A stretch of DNA of 36,164 nucleotides from Pseudomonas sp. Irchel 3E13 (GTDB lineage: Bacteria > Pseudomonadota > Gammaproteobacteria > Pseudomonadales > Pseudomonadaceae), in NCBI RefSeq assembly GCF_900187455.1, contig NZ_FYDX01000030.1:1-36164 (forward strand), written 5' to 3'. The position numbers were made by a program, and so were the translations under genes. Below the pieces are notes generated by a model. It saw only the letters and a program-made list of their open reading frames with translations, was not told the DNA's origin and searched no databases. Below are positions 31,530-36,164 of the stretch, in pieces (within the stretch, counting starts at the first letter, position 1; every line of letters begins with the position of its first letter).

Positions 31530-33297
31530 TCCTATTACGACGCTATTGCAGCGCGGAATCGCCGCACTGCGAATTACCCTAGGTCAGGACGCTGCCGATG
31601 CATTGCTCCAGCCCGCCCCCATGCGGGCTGACGAAGCGGCGTCCTTTTTCTTTCCCTTGCCCATCGATTACACGGGACAGGAGCGGCGACTGCGTATTGG
31701 TTTCCCCTCCAACTTTCCCCGTGGGCTTTTGCGGCTGAACGTCGAACCCTCTCCATGGCTGGTTTGGCCGCATGCCACCAAGTCGGGGCTCTGCCTTCAT
31801 GGCTTTCAGGAACGCCCCATCATGGGCTCTCCGGAAGTTGTGGTAGAGGACAGCCTTGCTCGCTTGGCCCAGATCGTTTCGTTGTCAAAGATGGGATCAA
31901 GCCAGGCAACGCGCGATATCGAATTTCAGAATGAGATCACTACCTACTGGTCTTTTCAGCACGGTCAGTCTTTCCAGAACCTCTTACTGTTGGATCGGCC
32001 TCAGGCTGCCTCGCAGTTGTTTGCGCTCAGCGATCCGCGCCGGGCTGTGCCATCCGGTCAGGAAACGGTTTGGTTAGCATCGAACGTAGCTGCACTCAAA
32101 GGGCATTACCGACGGGTTGTCGGGCGTTCCGCTGTCATTCGCGCGGCCGAAACTCCCGGTTTTTACGTCAAGCTTCAGAATTATCCGGATATCCGCACCC
32201 CGGATCCAGAAGATCTATTGCCGTGGCTAACGCCCCACCTTCAACCAGACGATGCCGAGCAATTGCTGGCATGGTTTGAGCAGCATGGAACGTTGGCAAG
32301 TCGATGGATTGTTCTGGAGCTTCCTGGGGGGACGGATGCTCCAACTTATTGCCTCAATGTACGCTCGCTTGGCGTACAGCAGGAGCGGGGGGCAAAGTTT
32401 GGCTTGCGTACAGCGCGCCGCCGGCCAGCTATCGCAAATGCACATCCTCCGGCGCTCGTCCGGGCAACTGCCCTGGACGTGCTTGATCGAGCGTCCATTC
32501 TGTCCCGCGATATAAGCGGCACTGCCCAGCACCTTGAAAGTGCTCGGGTAGTTTGCGTTGGTGTTGGCTCGTTAGGCAGTGCGGTGGCAATACAGTTGGC
32601 ACGATCCGGTGTCGGCCACCTCACCCTCATCGATCCTGACACCTTGGTATCAGCCAATCTGGGGAGGCATGTTCTTGGAGCGGATAGCCTAGGGAGACTG
32701 AAAGCCTCAGCGTTGAGGGACAAGATTTTGTTAGATCTTCCGACGACAGAATGCACCGCTTATTCGACTTTTGCCGAAGTGGTGATGAGCAGCAAACCAG
32801 AAGTGTTCGATAACGCAGATCTGGTGGTGATCACGACAGCAGATTGGCAGTCGGAGGTCACTGTATGGCGAGCGAAATCCAGCGGCGCTCCTTGGGGGCT
32901 CTTACAAGCCTGGAGCGAACCGTATACCCAGGTAGGTCATGCGCTATTCGCACCAGCCGGTACGTTTGATGGCCGTCATCTATTCACGAACGTCGGCGAT
33001 TTCTTGCATAGATTTACAGAGTGGCCGGGAGGAGGTGTTGTTCCACTACCCGCCTGTGGGGAGAGCTTTATCCCAGGCGGCTCGCTGGGGATGACCAATA
33101 TCGCCTCTATGGTGTCGCACACGGCCCTTCGCGCATTGACTGGCAACATCGCAACTGCATCTTGGGTCAGCAGCATTTACAGACCTGAAGATGTGCTGAG
33201 CCTGGGAGGCAAATACCTTGGGCCCAAACTGCCAGAGGGGGCGCAGCAAATCCTACTCGAGCGTGGATGGCCGGAAGATAAGGACGAAACGGTATGA
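31513..33297 (+). CDS. cap2: Cap2: E1-E2 ubiquitin-transfer-like protein of type II CBASS
   Basis: A 594-residue protein that activates the C terminus of the CD-NTase and conjugates it to cellular targets, priming the defence. The N-terminal E2-like domain (about 1-150) has the catalytic Cys94 in KSGLCLHGF. The C-terminal E1-like domain has the nucleotide loop GVGSLG at 350-355, Asp374 in LIDPD, the signature NLGRHVLG, and the E1 catalytic Cys515 in PLPACGESF. A linker domain lies between. The only early starts are TTG 31513 and TTG 31522 overlapping the CD-NTase stop; I list the first, but the second is as likely. Cap3 follows with a 4-base overlap. Confidence 0.92.
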   Translation: MDALADPITTLLQRGIAALRITLGQDAADALLQPAPMRADEAASFFFPLPIDYTGQERRLRIGFPSNFPRGLLRLNVEPSPWLVWPHATKSGLCLHGFQERPIMGSPEVVVEDSLARLAQIVSLSKMGSSQATRDIEFQNEITTYWSFQHGQSFQNLLLLDRPQAASQLFALSDPRRAVPSGQETVWLASNVAALKGHYRRVVGRSAVIRAAETPGFYVKLQNYPDIRTPDPEDLLPWLTPHLQPDDAEQLLAWFEQHGTLASRWIVLELPGGTDAPTYCLNVRSLGVQQERGAKFGLRTARRRPAIANAHPPALVRATALDVLDRASILSRDISGTAQHLESARVVCVGVGSLGSAVAIQLARSGVGHLTLIDPDTLVSANLGRHVLGADSLGRLKASALRDKILLDLPTTECTAYSTFAEVVMSSKPEVFDNADLVVITTADWQSEVTVWRAKSSGAPWGLLQAWSEPYTQVGHALFAPAGTFDGRHLFTNVGDFLHRFTEWPGGGVVPLPACGESFIPGGSLGMTNIASMVSHTALRALTGNIATASWVSSIYRPEDVLSLGGKYLGPKLPEGAQQILLERGWPEDKDETV

Positions 33298-33776
33298 CGG
33301 ATATCGCATGGCGCTGGCGATGGCCGGAGGTGAATACCGAGCTATTGGTGTCCCAAGCTGTCGCGAACATCTTCGATAGTCATCGGCAGGGCCTTTTTGG
33401 CGTGGAGCGAGGGGGACAGTTATTCGTCAATCCGGTTGATCCGAAAGGTCTGCTGTTGGCCTTGGCCACGGTGCCTCATCGCGCCGATCGGTCAGGTTGG
33501 TCTTGGCTAGAGTTGGATGCGGAGCGGTGCCGTCAGGAGATCAGGGCTGCCAACGAACAAGGGTTACGTCTGGTGGGCTACTGGCATACACACCCCCAAT
33601 CCGTTCCGGTGATCTCTCCGGCAGATATCGGAAGTTTCTCCAAATTTGCTGCACGTTACACGCAGGATTTGCCGCACCCGATAGCCGTTATTGTCGGCAA
33701 GTCCGAAAAACCTGAAGGTATCAAGGCGTGGTCGTTCAGGGACGGCAGATATGTTGAGGCAGCCTGGGTCAGATGA
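33294..33776 (+). CDS. cap3: Cap3: JAB/JAMM deconjugating peptidase of type II CBASS
   Basis: A 160-residue zinc isopeptidase that removes or processes CD-NTase conjugates. The JAMM motif is complete: Glu38 in VERGG, His98 and His100 in GYWHTHPQ, Ser108 and Asp111 (spacing H-x-H-x7-S-x2-D). The start ATG 33294 overlaps the cap2 stop by 4 bases. It is the last gene of the four-gene CBASS operon; the next gene faces it on the other strand after 28 bases. The operon cap5, CD-NTase, cap2, cap3 is therefore complete with no visible frameshift. Confidence 0.92.
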   Translation: MTDIAWRWRWPEVNTELLVSQAVANIFDSHRQGLFGVERGGQLFVNPVDPKGLLLALATVPHRADRSGWSWLELDAERCRQEIRAANEQGLRLVGYWHTHPQSVPVISPADIGSFSKFAARYTQDLPHPIAVIVGKSEKPEGIKAWSFRDGRYVEAAWVR

Positions 33777-33804
33777 GCTTTAAGTCCGTGAGGTGGAAGG
33801 CAGG

Positions 33805-34353
33805 TCAGCGTTTATCTTTACCCGCTAGCATCAGGGCGAAGAGCTCTGCCTGAAAGCGGGCATCATCCAATGCGTTATGGTTCGGCTCGCTGAGTGGCTT
33901 CAGCGCAGCGGTCATTTTGGATGATTTTGTTTCCTGCCAGCTGCAACCTAAAGCGCCCATAAAGTAGGCCTTCATGTCGATGGCGGTAAAACCAAAGGGG
34001 TTGGTTTCCAGGTATTTGTGGAAGTAGTAATTGACGAATGACCAGTCAAACGGCGCATTGAGTCCTACGAAAATGACCTTTTGCCCCGTTTGGCAGGACG
34101 ATTTCAGCCACTGATCAAATGTCAGCATCGCCTGTTGCGGAGCGAGGCCATCACGCTCCAGATTCTCCAGAATCAGCCCCGATACTGCCAGCGCTTCGGG
34201 GTCGTGTTTCGGACTGTCAGGTCGTAGTTCAAGATAGATGGACGTTTCAGGTTGGGCTACAAGACAAGCTCCAATGGAAAGCAGACTGTATTCGCCTGGT
34301 ATAGGTCCAGACGTCTCGACATCGACGGAAACATAAAGCTCATCAGGGTGCAT
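33805..34353 (-). CDS. DEDDh 3'-5' exonuclease
   Basis: A 182-residue exonuclease of the DnaQ-like fold. The DEDDh set can be read: Asp11 and Glu13 (SVDVETSGP), Asp103 (NAPFDWSFV), and His159 with Asp164 (HNALDDARFQ). The start is ATG 34353 behind AAAGGATATGAC. It faces the CBASS operon and ends 28 bases from cap3. Some type II CBASS operons contain a 3'-5' exonuclease called Cap18, but there it is usually in the same direction; here the opposite strand leaves the link open. It could equally be an unrelated DNA or RNA exonuclease of the defence island. Confidence 0.87.
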   Translation of the reverse strand: MHPDELYVSVDVETSGPIPGEYSLLSIGACLVAQPETSIYLELRPDSPKHDPEALAVSGLILENLERDGLAPQQAMLTFDQWLKSSCQTGQKVIFVGLNAPFDWSFVNYYFHKYLETNPFGFTAIDMKAYFMGALGCSWQETKSSKMTAALKPLSEPNHNALDDARFQAELFALMLAGKDKR

Positions 34354-34575
34354 GTCATATCCTTTCGTGTAGTTACCTGATCACGCTCAGGCTTAGCCAT
34401 GTGAAGGTGGAAAGGCAGGTATAGCCGTTGACCCATTTTTTGCCCTTTCACTCGTTATCCGGCGTTCGAGCAGCGGCAGTGCCTGTCTGTCAGCGGTTGC
34501 CCATTCCTTTGGTCAGCTCTGCGCCCAGGCATAATGATGTGTGTCATTCTGATGGCGGATGAGGGCCGGACGATC

Positions 34576-35214
34576 ATGAGTGAAACCGAGCGTTGGATAG
34601 TCAAGTGCCAAAAAACTGAGGACGGTACTGGCGACATCATCATCGATCTGCCTCAAGAGTTGCTTGACCAAATGAGGTTAGGTGTTGGGGACGACCTGGA
34701 GCTAACCGTAGCGAATGGCACACTAGTGCTTACGCCCGTGCACAACGCAACATCATTGCGGCCCATGGTTTCTGGCGTCCTGCGTCAGGATGTCTATCAT
34801 GCTTACCGCATGCGTCTGGAGAGGCTTCTTCATATCTCTGTCAATGCCTCGGATCTGGACATTCACGACATGATAGTAGCTGGCTTCTCGGTCAGCCTGA
34901 TCAAAATGCTTTGTGATGATGGAACCTTAAGCGACGAAGAGCGCGACAGAATCATTCAACCCAAAACGCTAAAAACAAAACTGTCAGCCAATCAGCTCTT
35001 AACCCTGCCTGAGAGCGATCGCCTTTTCCGGTTTGTACATATTACCGCCATGGCCGAGGTGATCTTCGGTGACAAAGTTAAGGCCAAACAATGGCTTTCC
35101 AAACCCAAAGCCCGCTTTTTGGGAGAAAGCCCATCGTCGATGGTTGCTACAACCTTTGGCACACATCTAGTCGAAGAAATGCTGATTCAAGTGTCGGAGG
35201 GCATGTCATTTTGA
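34576..35214 (+). CDS. AbrB-ParS fusion antitoxin, no partner toxin seen
   Basis: A 212-residue protein with two parts. Residues 1-55 (GDIIIDLPQELLDQMRLGVG, LVLTPVHN) form an AbrB/SpoVT-type swapped-hairpin DNA-binding domain. Residues about 95-212 match the Xre/MbcA/ParS antitoxin domain: a helical part, then RLFRFVHITAMAEVIFGD, KAKQWLSKPKARFLGESP and the C-terminal HLVEEMLIQVSEGMSF, where FG and GE.P are family marks. I start it at ATG 34576; ATG 34534 is possible. Such antitoxins normally precede a RES-type toxin. The 369 bases downstream contain no intact one. A short frame beginning just before the stop, NGVYRSLSNMDFRRLYRRRL, is only vaguely RES-like and stops quickly, so the toxin may be decayed. 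Confidence 0.75.
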   Translation: MSETERWIVKCQKTEDGTGDIIIDLPQELLDQMRLGVGDDLELTVANGTLVLTPVHNATSLRPMVSGVLRQDVYHAYRMRLERLLHISVNASDLDIHDMIVAGFSVSLIKMLCDDGTLSDEERDRIIQPKTLKTKLSANQLLTLPESDRLFRFVHITAMAEVIFGDKVKAKQWLSKPKARFLGESPSSMVATTFGTHLVEEMLIQVSEGMSF

Positions 35215-35583
35215 TTCAGCCGCAGCCAAACGGCGTCTACCGCTCCTTGAGTAACATGGATTTCAGGCGCCTATACCGGCGTCGCCTTGCCGATACGGCA
35301 TCCACGGGCATCCATTGAAGCACTAGGTTTCACTCACATCGGCACGTACCGTTGAGAAAGATACACGCACGGCAATGGCATAGCTGGGTACTGGCGCAAA
35401 CCACTTTATCGGGTGGCAGCTCGATAGAAATCATCCCGTTCAGTGAGATGAAGGGAGAAGACGAAACAGCCATGAGGTCACCCTGCTGCTATCCGTCGGC
35501 ATCGGAACCTGGTGATCCGCTAGCAGCTAAGCTGAGTGATGCTTCTCGTTCGAATCGGTTTTTTTAATCGGCAGGAGGTAGTC
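35215..35583 (+). other. Stretch without a convincing gene; possible decayed toxin
   Basis: Several short frames overlap here on the + strand (one ending near 35318, one 35352-35567), with no ribosome sites that fit and no domain I recognise. A short segment RRLYRRRLADTASTG has a slight likeness to the start of RES toxins, but the frame ends three codons later. I cannot show that it is a gene remnant. The end of the stretch holds the ribosome site GGAGGTAGTC of the next gene. Confidence 0.3.
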
Positions 35584-35976
35584 ATGAATTTGGCAGATTA
35601 TATTTCAGTGCTTTCTGATGGTGAGAAAATAGACGGATGCCAACTCACCACACCAGATGCTGTAGCGCTCGCCCGCCTGCATTTCCCTTCCCGTGCCTAT
35701 TGTCTTGTTGCTGATTGGGCAATATTGGATCTCGACGTCACAACAAGTCAGCTGAAAGCCATTAAGGACAGGGAGCTAATTCCTGCTCTCGTTTACGCTT
35801 CGACCGTTATCCAAGATAGTAAAGGTCGCTTCGCACCTGGTGATTGGGTCAAAACAACACTGGGTGTTTCTTTCACCCACAACTGCCTGTTTCCAACAAA
35901 AAACACAGTTTATGTGCTGATGGGGGCCGGTCGAAGGTTGCGTACAGATTTAGACATCGCACTGAGCCTGTGCTGA
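35584..35976 (+). CDS. DUF6957-like small protein, unknown function
   Basis: A 130-residue cytoplasmic protein starting at ATG 35584 behind a strong GCAGGAGGTAGTC. It opens MNLADYISVLSDGEKIDGCQ and ends RRLRTDLDIALSLC; no signal peptide or membrane helix is present. I associate it with the DUF6957 family found on Pseudomonas mobile DNA, with moderate certainty, and know no function. The upstream frame to 35536 adds residues without a ribosome site. It stands alone between the possible toxin remnant and the IS3 end. Confidence 0.6.
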   Translation: MNLADYISVLSDGEKIDGCQLTTPDAVALARLHFPSRAYCLVADWAILDLDVTTSQLKAIKDRELIPALVYASTVIQDSKGRFAPGDWVKTTLGVSFTHNCLFPTKNTVYVLMGAGRRLRTDLDIALSLC

Positions 35977-36001
35977 AAAACTCACTCCCACACAGGTGAG
36001 T
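35976..36001 (-). terminator. Possible terminator facing the IS3 end
   Basis: ACTCAC (35980-35985) and GTGAGT (35996-36001) form a 6-base stem with a 10-base loop. On the - strand it is followed by TTTTT (35980-35976), so it could stop transcripts coming from the IS. On the + strand, the stem follows the preceding gene by 3 bases but has no T run. Confidence 0.4.
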
Positions 36002-36037
36002 GGCAAGTCGCGCTCGCATAGCGTTTCGGCATGAATG

Positions 36038-36164
36038 TGAATCGCCCCTGGTTTCCTAGACACTCTCCAAGCTCAGGAAATAGCGTTTCTCATACTCTAC
36101 TGGAGACAGCTGCATAGCACTGCTGTGTCGGCGTTTAGGGTTATAGAACATCTCGATGTAATCG
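36038..36164 (-). mobile_element. IS3-family insertion sequence, end only (runs off the right edge)
   Basis: The element starts at 36038 with TGAATCGCCCCTGGTTTCCT, which looks like the terminal repeat of IS3-family elements of the IS51/IS407 type (TGAaCCGCCCCGGG-like). The transposase C terminus lies just inside. The other end is outside the window. The 4 bases before 36038 could be the target duplication but cannot be checked here. Confidence 0.8.
36056..36164 (-). CDS. IS3-family transposase OrfB, C-terminal fragment cut by the window edge
   Basis: The last 35 codons of an IS3-family OrfB, reading leftwards to TAG at 36056: DYIEMFYNPKRRHSSAMQLS followed by PVEYEKRYFLSLESV. The YNPKRRHS motif is the usual end of the integrase core in this family, shortly after the catalytic Glu. 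The rest of the gene is outside the window. Confidence 0.85.
   Translation of the reverse strand, partial: DYIEMFYNPKRRHSSAMQLSPVEYEKRYFLSLESV

Noticed and set aside
33805..34353. Calling the exonuclease a certain CBASS gene (Cap18)
   Set aside because: It is on the opposite strand with its own ribosome site; only proximity supports the link.

Overview
The window looks like accessory DNA of a Pseudomonas, probably a mobile copper-resistance island. The pointers are a complete Pseudomonas-style cop regulon (CopA, CopB, CopC, CopD, CopR, CopS), small exported PtrA/DUF2790-type proteins typical of the genus, a DUF6957-type protein, a Pseudomonas-like FlgB, and fragments of IS5-family and IS3-family elements at the two edges. 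Species cannot be fixed from the sequence.

Layout. (1) 1-123: the end of an IS5-family element, transposase reading out of the window to the left. It has landed inside tnsA. (2) 124-7937: a Tn7-like transposition module on the + strand: truncated tnsA, then intact tnsB, tnsC and a first tniQ, with overlapping or nearly touching ends; after a 379-base gap comes a second tniQ. No tnsE or cas gene is seen. (3) 8116-28756: a large copper block. It holds an exported DUF2790 protein (+); a copper operon on the - strand (copA, small Met/His protein, copB, cytochrome c, DUF411 protein); a PtrA-like exported peptide (-); an orphan, apparently full-length flgB (+); copZ and a Cu-type P1B ATPase (-); a periplasmic cupredoxin and a third exported GGDR-motif protein (-); copRS (+); copCD (+); and a small Cys/Met-rich exported protein followed by the cusCBA efflux system (+), in which CusB carries a fused CusF-like domain. 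Five copies of a 16-base motif, read in the gene direction as CTGAC(A/T)-N4-(T/A)GTAAT, sit upstream of copA, the PtrA-like gene, the cupredoxin, the 117-aa exported protein and copC, and are the likely CopR boxes. (4) 28837-28897: a perfect inverted repeat with 27-base arms and a 7-base spacer, at the border between copper genes and what follows. (5) 29112-33776: a type II CBASS anti-phage operon (Cap5 HNH-SAVED nuclease, CD-NTase, Cap2 E1-E2, Cap3 JAB), followed on the opposite strand by a DEDDh exonuclease. (6) 34576-36164: an orphan AbrB-ParS type antitoxin, a stretch with no clear gene, a DUF6957-like gene, and the end of an IS3-family element.

How it works together. Copper that reaches the periplasm would be sensed by CopS/CopR, which would switch on CopA oxidase, CopB, CopC/D, the cupredoxin and the small exported proteins. 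The P-type ATPase with CopZ would move cytosolic copper out, and CusCBA would carry periplasmic copper across the outer membrane. The CBASS operon is independent anti-phage cargo. The TnsA nuclease is broken, so the Tn7-like machinery may no longer move by cut-and-paste.

All functions are assigned by reading motifs; no database search was run.
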